This document shows, piece after piece, positions 9,920 through 17,913 of a stretch of DNA of 64,000 nt. Every line of letters starts with the position of its first letter. The stretch's first letter is position 1. The position numbers and the translations under genes were made by a program. Source of the stretch: an uncultured Lachnospiraceae bacterium (GTDB taxonomy: Bacteria > Bacillota > Clostridia > Lachnospirales > Lachnospiraceae); NCBI GenBank assembly GCA_947566705.1, contig CANOLA010000003.1, positions 32,179 to 96,178 of the forward strand, in the 5' to 3' direction. Below the pieces are notes generated by a model that did no database searches, was not told the DNA's origin, and saw only the letters and a list, made by a program, of their open reading frames with translations.

Positions 9920-10648
9920 ATGGCATTAACAAATGAAGATTTACAGGCAATTGCAGGTCTTATTCAGCCAGTCAGGGATGATATCCATACCCTGAAAAAA
10001 GACCAGGATAAAATGCGGACAGATCTGGAAAACAAAATCGAACAGACAGAGCAGAATCTGAGGGCTGAATTTAAAACCCGGATTGCACAGACAGAACAAA
10101 CGCTCAGAAGCGAAATCCAGCTCTCCGAACAGAATCTCAGAGATGAATTTTCGTCTCAGATTGTACAGTCTGAACAGAATCTCAGAAATGAATTTTCATC
10201 CCAGATTGTACAGTCTGAACAGAATCTCAGAAATGAATTTTCATCCCAGATTGCACAGTCCGAACAGAATCTCAAAAATGAATTTTCGTTTCAGATTACA
10301 CAGTCTGAACAGAATCTCAAAAATGAATTTTCGTCCCAGATTGCACAGTCTGAACAGAATCTCAGGAATGAATTTTCGTCCCAGATTGCACAGTCCGAAC
10401 AGAATCTCAGAAATGAATTTACGACTCAGATTACACAGTCTGAGCAAACGATCAAAACTGAACTCAAAACCCAGATTACACAGTCCGAACAAAAGCTCAG
10501 GGACGAATTCAAACTGCAAATCCAACAGTCTGAAAAGAAACTGAAGAAAACCATACGCTCAAGTGAAAATCTGATACTGGAAGAAGTATCAAGGGTACAC
10601 CACTTTCTGGAAAACCACATAACTGACAAAACAAGGCATACTGCATAG
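9920..10648 (+). CDS. Tandem-repeat coiled-coil protein, 15-residue repeats (copy 1)
   Basis: 242 residues starting [14 protein letters not shown], with AAAGGAGG 9 bp before the ATG. Layout: a conserved head (1-36), about twelve coiled-coil units of mostly 15 residues (37-212), and a conserved tail (212-242) ending DKTRHTA. Units at residues 78-167 are nearly identical (consensus SSQIAQSEQNLRNEF). No signal peptide or membrane segment, so it should be cytoplasmic. Its paralogue at 61633 has the same head and tail but 11-residue repeats. The LTNEDLQAI head occurs in many unnamed clostridial proteins (from memory). Function unknown. Confidence 0.8.
   Translation: MALTNEDLQAIAGLIQPVRDDIHTLKKDQDKMRTDLENKIEQTEQNLRAEFKTRIAQTEQTLRSEIQLSEQNLRDEFSSQIVQSEQNLRNEFSSQIVQSEQNLRNEFSSQIAQSEQNLKNEFSFQITQSEQNLKNEFSSQIAQSEQNLRNEFSSQIAQSEQNLRNEFTTQITQSEQTIKTELKTQITQSEQKLRDEFKLQIQQSEKKLKKTIRSSENLILEEVSRVHHFLENHITDKTRHTA
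10028..10555 (+). repeat. Intragenic tandem repeat, 45-bp unit
   Basis: Twelve in-frame units coding a 15-residue coiled-coil period; one unit (after residue 66) is only 11 residues. The six units at 10151-10420 differ by only a few bases each, so the array could gain or lose units by slippage or recombination without breaking the frame. Confidence 0.85.
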
Positions 10649-10683
10649 AACGCATATCCGCATAAAAAATATGTATAACCTCC

Positions 10684-10713
10684 TTGACTATTCAGCCTGC
10701 AGTTCTCTATAAT
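10684..10713 (+). promoter_or_regulatory. Promoter of aroC
   Basis: TTGACT (10684-10689) and TATAAT (10708-10713) with an 18-bp spacer, 38 bp before the aroC ATG. GGGAGG stands just upstream of the start codon. Confidence 0.65.
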
Positions 10714-10751
10714 GGAATATACGATATTACACAGCAGTCTGGGAGGATATT

Positions 10752-11858
10752 ATGGCAGCAGGATCTACATACGGAACATTATTCAAAATAACAACCTGGG
10801 GGGAATCCCATGGCAAAGGCATCGGCGTAGTTGTGGATGGCTGTCCTGCGGGACTTGCTCTCTGTGAAGACGACATCCAGTCATTTCTGAACCGGAGAAA
10901 ACCCGGACAGTCAAAGTTTACCACTGCAAGAAACGAAACCGACACCGTGGAAATTTTATCAGGTGTATTTGAACAGAAAACAATAGGAACACCGATTTCA
11001 ATGATGGTATGGAATAAAGACCAGCATTCAGCTGATTATGCGCAGATTGCTTCCTGCTACCGTCCGGGACATGCTGACTTTTGTTTTGATGAAAAATACG
11101 GAATCCGGGATTACCGGGGCGGCGGACGTTCCTCCGGCCGGGAAACCATCGGCCGTGTGGCAGGCGGTGCTGTTGCTGTAAAAATATTAGAGCAGATGGG
11201 AATTACTTTTTTAACCTATTCAAAATCCATTGGTCCTATTTCTATCGACATGAAACGCTTTGATCCATCAGAAATATCAAAAAATGCACTGTATATGCCT
11301 GATGCAGAAGCTGCTGCTGCTGCATCTGAATATCTTACAAAATGCATGGAAGAACAGAATTCAGCAGGCGGTATATGTGAATGCGTGGTAAACGGTCTTC
11401 CGGCCGGACTAGGTGATCCGGTATTTGAAAAAATAGATGCAAATCTGGCAAAAGCGGTTCTTTCCATTGGCGCTGTAAAAGGTTTTGAAATCGGGGACGG
11501 CTTTGCCCTCTCCCGTGCAACCGGACTTACCAGCAACGATGCATTCTGCATAAAGAACGGGAGAATATCTAAAAAAACAAACCATTCCGGCGGCGTGCTG
11601 GGCGGTATGACAGACCGTGCCCCACTGGTTTTCCGTGCTGCATTTAAACCAACCCCTTCCATCTCAGCCCCGCAGGAATCGGTTCAGGCATCGGGGGAGG
11701 AAATTTCCCTGAGCGTCCGGGGACGACATGACCCAATTATCGTCCCGCGTGCCGTGGTTGTTATAGAAACAATGGCAGCTGTTACGATAGCAGACGCGCT
11801 GCTTGCTAATATGACTTCGCGGCTTGACAGAATTATCGACTTTTACCAGAATATATAA
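10752..11858 (+). CDS. aroC: Chorismate synthase
   Basis: 368 residues, full length. It makes chorismate from EPSP with reduced FMN, the last step of the shikimate pathway. Signatures: GESHGKGIGVVVDGCPAGL near the start, GRSSGRETIGRVAGGAVA in the middle, and RHDPIIVPRAVVVIETMAA near the end. It has its own promoter and a terminator and stands alone on the plus strand between minus-strand units; no other aro gene is nearby. Confidence 0.97.
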   Translation: MAAGSTYGTLFKITTWGESHGKGIGVVVDGCPAGLALCEDDIQSFLNRRKPGQSKFTTARNETDTVEILSGVFEQKTIGTPISMMVWNKDQHSADYAQIASCYRPGHADFCFDEKYGIRDYRGGGRSSGRETIGRVAGGAVAVKILEQMGITFLTYSKSIGPISIDMKRFDPSEISKNALYMPDAEAAAAASEYLTKCMEEQNSAGGICECVVNGLPAGLGDPVFEKIDANLAKAVLSIGAVKGFEIGDGFALSRATGLTSNDAFCIKNGRISKKTNHSGGVLGGMTDRAPLVFRAAFKPTPSISAPQESVQASGEEISLSVRGRHDPIIVPRAVVVIETMAAVTIADALLANMTSRLDRIIDFYQNI

Positions 11859-11860
11859 TA

Positions 11861-11902
11861 AAAAAGCAGGTCCGAATGATATTTTTCAGACCTGCTTTTT
11901 TA
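11861..11902. terminator. Bidirectional terminator between aroC and the Ig-like protein gene
   Basis: A hairpin with 12-bp arms (11861-11872 with 11889-11900), bounded by A-run on the left and T-run on the right, so it can end transcription of aroC (plus) and of the convergent minus-strand gene. Confidence 0.85.
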
Positions 11903-11911
11903 TATTCTTAA

Positions 11912-14440
11912 TTATGCATTTTTTAATGTTCTTCCAACTGCCACCTCACGGCTCATGACAATCTTTTTCCCGTCTGCCAGGGTAATTTCTGTCTGTACTG
12001 TCACAGTTTTTATATTGATGGACTCCCCTGTGGCAAGCTTATAGCTGCCGCCTTCCTTTTCTGCTCCGGTAATCTCACAGGAAACAATTTCTCCTGTTAC
12101 ACCGGTCACTTCCAGACAGTCTTTTACTAAATCAAGTGCTGTTTTGCAGGAAACGCCGGCTGTCGTGTGCTTTACCACAATTGCAGGAGCCGGCTGGCTG
12201 TCCGTAATCTGTAAGCCCGCAGTTATTGTCACAGTGCCGCTGGCGGAATCCGGTCTGTAATATTTCAGTTCGATGCTGTAATTACCCGTCTGTGCCTTTG
12301 TGCATTTATTTCCGTCAAGCTTTAAGGCTGTCAGTACCAGCTGGTTATTTGCCGTCACACTGGCAGTACCTGCAGCTGTCAGGTCGTTGCCGTAAGAAAT
12401 GCCATCCTTTGTAACCTTTGCCGAACTAATCACTACATAATTATAAAACACGCCGCCCCGGTATTCTGCCAGACGTACCGTAACAGTTTTTCCGGAAACC
12501 AGTTCCGTCTCCTTCATTCCGTCAGTTACCGCAAGATCCAGTACCGGTCTGTCAATCTGTACCTGATAGCTTACTGCTCCGTTTGCCGGCGGTGTCTTTA
12601 CCACAACAACAAAATTTCCCGTCACCTTTCTGGTTCCCATCATAACCGTCAGCGCATACTGGTAAACTCCCTCTGCCCTGTATGCGGCATCGATTACAAT
12701 CTGGTGGCCTGCTGCATCATAAGAAACCATGTTTGTCTTATAGGTACTGTTATCCGTAAACTGTGCTGTTTCATTTACCAGCGGAAAATCTTCCCCGTAC
12801 TGGTCCACACCATGCACCTGAATATAGCCCTTATAGCCTGACGCCCCACTGTTTGACATTTCTATCTGTGTCTTGTCAAACTTAAGCCCCTGCAGGTAAG
12901 GTGTCTCCACAACCGTAACATCATAGGAATAAGTATATTCCTGCTTCGCATAAACAGCTGTCACAATAATCGAAACAGTTCCCGGTTTTATCGCAGTAAC
13001 CTTTGCAGTTCCGCTGGTCTGGTTATTGACAAGCAGGGTATCCGGGTCCGAGGATTCAAACTGGATGCTCTCATATTTAATTTCACTTAAGTCCTCATCC
13101 CTTGCACAAAAATGGGCAAAATAATTCTGTCCAGCTGCTGCCTTACGGTTATCCTTATACCCGGCTGCATCATAATCCGGCGTTTTTTCCGAATCTGTCA
13201 GAGTAAAGCTGGTGTTGTTTGAGGTATTTGCCGACACACAGGTAAATGTTCCGGTTGCGGTAAGCAGAATTCCCTCCTCCTGATCTGCATAGGTCATGGT
13301 AATCGTTCCGGTATCCCCGACTTTCTGCATGTAAATCTTTCCGTCCTTCGTCAGGTATCCGTTCGTAATTTTATAATCGTCATTAATGACGGCCTCTTTC
13401 TTGCATGCTGCTTTTACGTCAATTCCGTTACTGTCGTAAAGTGCATAGGAAACCGCCGTCTCCTTATTTACGGTTATTTCTTTTGTTAAAATTTCAAGCC
13501 TTTCCGGTTTTCCGATATGTGCTGTAAAACGGAAGGTCATCTGGCCGTCCGTTACTGTATACTGCGCAGCGTCCTTTAACAGCGACTGTGTTGTCAGCGT
13601 CACTTCTTTCCCATCCATTGAAAAATCCATGGATTTAACGACAATTGACGCACCCACTGCGTTTTTAATACTGAAATCACTCTGCTTTACAAGTTCTTTT
13701 GCACTGCTGGAATAATTCACAACAATTTTATCTGCCGCTGTCTGTTTCACGCCAAGCATGGTATTGGAAACTGTTACAATCCGGCTTGCAGATTTAATAA
13801 TTTTACTTCCGATTTTTGCCTGCACGGCAATCGTGTAATTTCCTTCTTCCTTCGGGGTAAACGCGCCTTTTTTTGTCATGGAGGAGAGAATTTCTCCATC
13901 CTCATCCATTGCAATCCATTCATTCACAGAGGTTGCATTGGCTGGTGTGACCTTATACTGAAACTGATAGGTTTTTCCAATCAGAAACTTTCCATTTACT
14001 GCTGCATTATTAACAATTTCCACCTTTGTCGGACGGATTTTGATTTTGGCAGCCGGAGTTTTTAATGTATACTGCAGCTTACCTGCCTTGGAATATATTT
14101 TGGCAGTCAGGATTACGGTCTTGTTTTTTGCCGCGGAAGCTCCCTTTGTTTTTACGGTAAGCTTATTTGTAACGGAGGTTTTGGTAACCTTTGTGCTTTT
14201 TTTATTCAGCTTTACGTAATTTTTTCCGGTTCCGGAAACGCTCCATTTTACGTTCTGGCCCTTTTTCAGCTTTTGAACTGTGTATATATAAACTCCCTTA
14301 TTTGAGTCATTCTCATACAGACTCGTATATTTTTTCGCAAATTTCGGTTTTGCCGCCGCTTCCGCCGGAACCGGAACTGCGGTGACAACCAGTGCAAAAA
14401 AACATAAGACTGCAACTGCTTTTTTTAATTTCTGATACAT
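11912..14440 (-). CDS. Large secreted protein with repeated Ig-like domains
   Basis: 842 residues. Signal peptide at 1-29 (lysines, a hydrophobic run AVLCFFALVVTAV, then cleavage near PAEAAA). The first about 140 residues are lysine-rich beta sequence. Later parts resemble Ig-like folds; the segment ending GTAKVTAIKPGTVSIIVTAV near residues 455-490 is typical of BIG2 domains. No catalytic motif, LPxTG sorting signal or C-terminal membrane segment was seen, so it may be released or held to the wall by the basic N-terminal part. It stands as a single gene ending at the shared terminator. Role unknown; adhesion or matrix binding is a guess. Confidence 0.8.
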   Translation of the reverse strand: MYQKLKKAVAVLCFFALVVTAVPVPAEAAAKPKFAKKYTSLYENDSNKGVYIYTVQKLKKGQNVKWSVSGTGKNYVKLNKKSTKVTKTSVTNKLTVKTKGASAAKNKTVILTAKIYSKAGKLQYTLKTPAAKIKIRPTKVEIVNNAAVNGKFLIGKTYQFQYKVTPANATSVNEWIAMDEDGEILSSMTKKGAFTPKEEGNYTIAVQAKIGSKIIKSASRIVTVSNTMLGVKQTAADKIVVNYSSSAKELVKQSDFSIKNAVGASIVVKSMDFSMDGKEVTLTTQSLLKDAAQYTVTDGQMTFRFTAHIGKPERLEILTKEITVNKETAVSYALYDSNGIDVKAACKKEAVINDDYKITNGYLTKDGKIYMQKVGDTGTITMTYADQEEGILLTATGTFTCVSANTSNNTSFTLTDSEKTPDYDAAGYKDNRKAAAGQNYFAHFCARDEDLSEIKYESIQFESSDPDTLLVNNQTSGTAKVTAIKPGTVSIIVTAVYAKQEYTYSYDVTVVETPYLQGLKFDKTQIEMSNSGASGYKGYIQVHGVDQYGEDFPLVNETAQFTDNSTYKTNMVSYDAAGHQIVIDAAYRAEGVYQYALTVMMGTRKVTGNFVVVVKTPPANGAVSYQVQIDRPVLDLAVTDGMKETELVSGKTVTVRLAEYRGGVFYNYVVISSAKVTKDGISYGNDLTAAGTASVTANNQLVLTALKLDGNKCTKAQTGNYSIELKYYRPDSASGTVTITAGLQITDSQPAPAIVVKHTTAGVSCKTALDLVKDCLEVTGVTGEIVSCEITGAEKEGGSYKLATGESINIKTVTVQTEITLADGKKIVMSREVAVGRTLKNA

Positions 14441-14475
14441 GTTTATCCTTCCTTTCTAAAATATATTAATTTTTC

Positions 14476-14515
14476 AAGGTGTAAATCCCTGATACTTCAA
14501 CAGAATTTACACCTT
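14476..14515 (-). terminator. Hairpin directly after trhP
   Basis: An 11-bp perfect inverted repeat (14476-14486 with 14505-14515) begins at the trhP stop codon. On the minus strand the following bases are T/A-rich but lack a clean T-run, so termination is likely rather than certain. Confidence 0.5.
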
Positions 14516-15751
14516 TTATTCACTTTCCTGCCTGCGCAGAATATCATATTCCTCAAGCGGCTCCCCGACATCCACATAAAAAACCTGCTTTGGATGCGGA
14601 CAGGATTCCATCCCATTACCTTCCTCATCTTTCATGGCGCGCACAGTTACTTTTACATTCTGTCCGTCCGGCTTCATAATTTCGATTTCCTCGCCCACGG
14701 AAAATTTATTGCGCTGCTCAATACGGTACATATCCTGTTCATCTTTTTTTCCCACAGTTCCCAGATAGGTGTATCCCCTTTCGTAGGTATTGCTGTCATA
14801 AATCTGTGTTTCTTCCGACGGTTTACCATAAAAAAATCCGGTCGTAAACTGCCGGTAGGTACAGCTTTTAATCTGCTCCATATACCATGGCATATTCTGT
14901 TCATACTTCTGCGGGGATTCCAGGTAATCATCAATTGCCTTACGGTAAGTCCTTGCAACCGTTGCCACATAAAGCGCCGTTTTCATGCGCCCTTCTATCT
15001 TAAAGCTGTCTATTCCCGCCTCCATCAGGTCAGGAATGTGTTCAATCATGCATAGATCCTTTGAATTAAAAATATAGGTTCCGCGTTCATTTTCATAAAC
15101 CGGGAAGTATTCCCCCGGTCTTGTTTCCTCCATCACGGAATATTTCCAGCGGCATGGATGCGTACACTCTCCCTGGTTGGCATCCCTGCCCGTAAAATAA
15201 TTGGACAGAAGACAGCGCCCGGAATAGGAAATGCACATGGCACCGTGTACAAAAGTTTCTATCTGCATATCTTCAGGAATCTGCGCCCGGATTTCCTTAA
15301 TTTCTGCAAGGGAAAGCTCCCTTGCCGTTACCACACGGGTCGCCCCCAGCTTCTGCCAGAACCGGAATGTTCCGTAATTGGTATTATTTGCCTGCGTGCT
15401 GATATGGCGGTCTATGTCGCAGACCTCTCCTGCAATTGCAAACACTGCCGGATCAGCAATAATCAGTCCATCCGGACGCTCCGGATTCATTTCCCCAAGC
15501 TCTTTCAGATATTCCCGTACTCCCGCAAGGTCTTCATTGTGCGCTAAGATATTAGCTGTCACATATACCTTAACACCATGTTCATGGGCAAAAATGATTC
15601 CTTCTTCCATTTCCTCCATGGAAAAATTTTTTGCCTTCGCCCGCAGTCCAAATGCATCACCGCCAATATACACCGCATCCGCACCATAGATTACGGCGAT
15701 TTTTAAAACTTCCAGACTGCCTGCCGGAACAAGTAACTCTTTTTTTCTCAT
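14516..15751 (-). CDS. trhP: U32-family tRNA hydroxylation protein (TrhP type)
   Basis: 411 residues. The start MRKKELLVPAGSLEVLKIAVIYGADAVYIGG is the U32 signature; cysteines sit in GECTHPCRWKYSV and nearby, as expected for the iron-sulfur cluster of this family. Formerly called collagenase-like peptidases, TrhP proteins are now known to make 5-hydroxyuridine at tRNA position 34 from prephenate-dependent chemistry. The start overlaps the stop of the GH32 gene (ATGA), and trmR, which methylates the product of TrhP, lies one gene further upstream. Only one U32 gene is present here, whereas Bacillus subtilis has two (yrrN, yrrO). Confidence 0.87.
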   Translation of the reverse strand: MRKKELLVPAGSLEVLKIAVIYGADAVYIGGDAFGLRAKAKNFSMEEMEEGIIFAHEHGVKVYVTANILAHNEDLAGVREYLKELGEMNPERPDGLIIADPAVFAIAGEVCDIDRHISTQANNTNYGTFRFWQKLGATRVVTARELSLAEIKEIRAQIPEDMQIETFVHGAMCISYSGRCLLSNYFTGRDANQGECTHPCRWKYSVMEETRPGEYFPVYENERGTYIFNSKDLCMIEHIPDLMEAGIDSFKIEGRMKTALYVATVARTYRKAIDDYLESPQKYEQNMPWYMEQIKSCTYRQFTTGFFYGKPSEETQIYDSNTYERGYTYLGTVGKKDEQDMYRIEQRNKFSVGEEIEIMKPDGQNVKVTVRAMKDEEGNGMESCPHPKQVFYVDVGEPLEEYDILRRQESE

Positions 15752-17112
15752 GAAATCTGCTCCTTCCCCCGGTATTTCTGAAGAATATTTCCTTCAATGC
15801 TGTCTCCAAGCGAATACACCACATTACTGATGACGTATTCTCCTCCGTTTACAAAAATTTCAACCAGGTTCGGCTCCATAAAAATTTCCAGACTGCATTC
15901 CCCGGAAAGCTCCGGTGTTTTACACTTCATATGCAGATTTTTACATGACTGGAAATCATCTTTTTTATCGTAATTCCCCGTCACGGCACTTCTGTCCGTC
16001 CAAAGAACGCTGTTTTCAAGCCATATCTTATAACCTCCGATATTCAGGGATTCACCTTCCTGCAGCCTGGCCTGCAGGCGGCAGACGCCTTCCCTGCCGA
16101 TACTGTTCTTTTCCACGCATATATCAGAAAAATATTTTATAACCTCCGGATGCACCTTAAAATAAATATGCCCGTCTTTCTGCTCCACGACGCGCGGCAG
16201 GGACATCATGCCCGACCATGCACCGTTTTCCCCGTTTTCCACAGGCACCGGCATCCGCATCCACCCGATTAACACACGCCTTCCCATGGCATCCAGACAG
16301 GTCTGCGGTGCATATAAATCCCGTCCGTAATCCACGTATGAAAACTTATCCTCCGGTGTAAAATCACAGGTGTCCGGATTAAATGATGCCAGACGGCAGA
16401 CGGCATGGCTGTTATATCCTTCTGTGTCCGGTACAATACCAACCGGCGAACATACCAAAACATACTTATCCCCAAGTGCAAATAAATCCGGGCATTCCAG
16501 TATGGAGCCAAAATATTTATCCTGACAGCTGTTTGCAAATTCCCAGTCATGTCCATTGCTGCTTTTATAGAAAAGAAGTTTTCCATTTTCATTTTTATAA
16601 GTACTGCCAAGCACCATAAAATAGCAGTCCCCTTCTTTCCATACCTTCGGGTCCCTTGTATTGAACGGATGGGCAGTTTCCTCATCATGGCAAACCGGTA
16701 TAATCTGTTTTTTGTTTTTCCAGTTATCAAAATGAACACCATCAGGAGATACCACAAGAGCCTGGCTTGCATAAAACAGGTCATCCACTGCCTTATGGAT
16801 ATTTTCTTTTTCACACTCCAGATAACGGACTGCGGTATAGTACAGATACAGTTTGCCGTCTTTTTCTATTGCACTGCCCGAAAATACACCGTTTCTGTCA
16901 TAATCCTTCGTTGGAAACAGCGCAATCCCCAGATGCTCCCAGTGTACCAGGTCATCACTTACGGCATGACCCCAGTGCATGGTTCCCCACACCGGTGCAT
17001 AGGGAAAATGCTGGTAAAATAAGTGGTATTTTCCCTGATAATAAATAAATCCGTTCGGATCATTCATCCAGTTTCCCGGAGCTTTCACATGCAGTGTCTG
17101 ATATTTTCCCAT
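15748..17112 (-). CDS. GH32 beta-fructosidase (sucrose-6-phosphate hydrolase / invertase)
   Basis: 454 residues without a signal peptide, so cytoplasmic. Catalytic residues are in place: D18 in WMNDPNG (nucleophile), D154 in NTRDPKVW, E206 in LECPDLF (acid/base). The C-terminal about 130 residues match the usual beta-sandwich domain. It cleaves terminal fructose from sucrose, sucrose-6-phosphate or short fructans. It sits between trmR (3 bp gap) and trhP (4 bp overlap), so translation of all three seems coupled. No sugar transporter, fructokinase or LacI regulator is nearby, which is unusual for this family. Confidence 0.9.
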   Translation of the reverse strand: MGKYQTLHVKAPGNWMNDPNGFIYYQGKYHLFYQHFPYAPVWGTMHWGHAVSDDLVHWEHLGIALFPTKDYDRNGVFSGSAIEKDGKLYLYYTAVRYLECEKENIHKAVDDLFYASQALVVSPDGVHFDNWKNKKQIIPVCHDEETAHPFNTRDPKVWKEGDCYFMVLGSTYKNENGKLLFYKSSNGHDWEFANSCQDKYFGSILECPDLFALGDKYVLVCSPVGIVPDTEGYNSHAVCRLASFNPDTCDFTPEDKFSYVDYGRDLYAPQTCLDAMGRRVLIGWMRMPVPVENGENGAWSGMMSLPRVVEQKDGHIYFKVHPEVIKYFSDICVEKNSIGREGVCRLQARLQEGESLNIGGYKIWLENSVLWTDRSAVTGNYDKKDDFQSCKNLHMKCKTPELSGECSLEIFMEPNLVEIFVNGGEYVISNVVYSLGDSIEGNILQKYRGKEQIS

Positions 17113-17115
17113 ACT

Positions 17116-17766
17116 TTACCCTTCCTTAACCTTCTCACTTACTGTAATGCCGTCACCGACCGGAAGTACTGCCGTCACAAGATCACTCCTGTGCGTCAGC
17201 TCGTACAGATATTCCCTCATCCGCCTGTGAATGGTACGGTTTCTCCTCGGCACTACAAAGTGGGACTCCAGTATATCCCCGTCCTGCAGTACATTATCAG
17301 ATACCAGCGTACCACCGGTTTTTAAAAGTCTTAGAACATCCGGCAGAAATTTAATGTACTGCCCCTTGGCTGCATCCATAAAGATAAAATCAAATGGTTC
17401 CTCAAGCGTCTTTAAGATTTCTGTCGCCTCCCCTTCAAGAAGCGTAATCTGTTTTTCCCTGCCTGCACGCCTGAAATTTTCCTGTGCAATGGGAATCCGT
17501 TTTTCATAATTTTCGATTGTCACAATCTCACACTGCCCTGGCGTATATTCAGCCATCAGAAGAGCTGAAAAGCCTACCGCTGTCCCCACCTCAAGAATAC
17601 GTTCTGGGCGTTTCATAGCAAGAAGCAGTTTCAAAAAGCCCTGCATTTCCTTCCGGATTACCGGAACCATGGAATCCAGGGCTTCTCGTTCGATTTCATC
17701 TAAAATGCCGGTATTCCCAGTATCAAGGGAATTAATATATGTGACCAGGCGTTCATTTAATATCAT
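17116..17766 (-). CDS. trmR: tRNA 5-hydroxyuridine methyltransferase
   Basis: 216 residues from the ATG at 17766 (GGAGGAG just upstream); a longer frame to 17820 would read through the small upstream ORF. The SAM-binding loop is ILEVGTAVGFSALL (about 57-70), followed by FDFIFMDAAKGQY and TLVSDNVLQDG, the class of small O-methyltransferases that includes YrrM. TrmR converts 5-hydroxyuridine-34 to 5-methoxyuridine. Its ATG overlaps the stop of the 46-codon ORF and it is two genes upstream of trhP, which makes its substrate. Confidence 0.85.
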   Translation of the reverse strand: MILNERLVTYINSLDTGNTGILDEIEREALDSMVPVIRKEMQGFLKLLLAMKRPERILEVGTAVGFSALLMAEYTPGQCEIVTIENYEKRIPIAQENFRRAGREKQITLLEGEATEILKTLEEPFDFIFMDAAKGQYIKFLPDVLRLLKTGGTLVSDNVLQDGDILESHFVVPRRNRTIHRRMREYLYELTHRSDLVTAVLPVGDGITVSEKVKEG

Positions 17767-17903
17767 GGCTCCTCCGTGTCCGCAAACATACGGTAGCCCA
17801 TGTCGTAACCAATATGGCACAGTTTTACTGTGCCATATACCAGCAGCAGAACTATCATAACGGAAAATAAAATTTTAATACATGCAAACAGTACCTTGTT
17901 CAT
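17763..17903 (-). CDS. 46-residue membrane mini-protein at the position of mltG
   Basis: ATG at 17901-17903 with AGGAG upstream; the TGA stop overlaps the ATG of trmR. It begins MNKVLFACIKILFSVMIVLL, continues as one hydrophobic span (about 4-24) and ends GYRMFADTEEP. In the Bacillus order (yrzB, yrrL, yrrM) this slot holds mltG/yrrL, the endolytic transglycosylase. Clostridial YceG-like proteins have a similar N-terminus (membrane span, then a GYxxF segment); this is from memory and not checked. It could be the remains of that gene, or a retained small membrane protein. Spacing and overlap suggest it is translated. Confidence 0.55.
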   Translation of the reverse strand: MNKVLFACIKILFSVMIVLLLVYGTVKLCHIGYDMGYRMFADTEEP

Positions 17904-17913
17904 AGAACTACTC

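Noticed and set aside
10028-10555. Regular 45-bp spacing suggested a CRISPR-like array
   Set aside because: Units are contiguous, in frame, without spacers, and encode a coiled coil; the same holds for the 33-bp array at 61786-62016.
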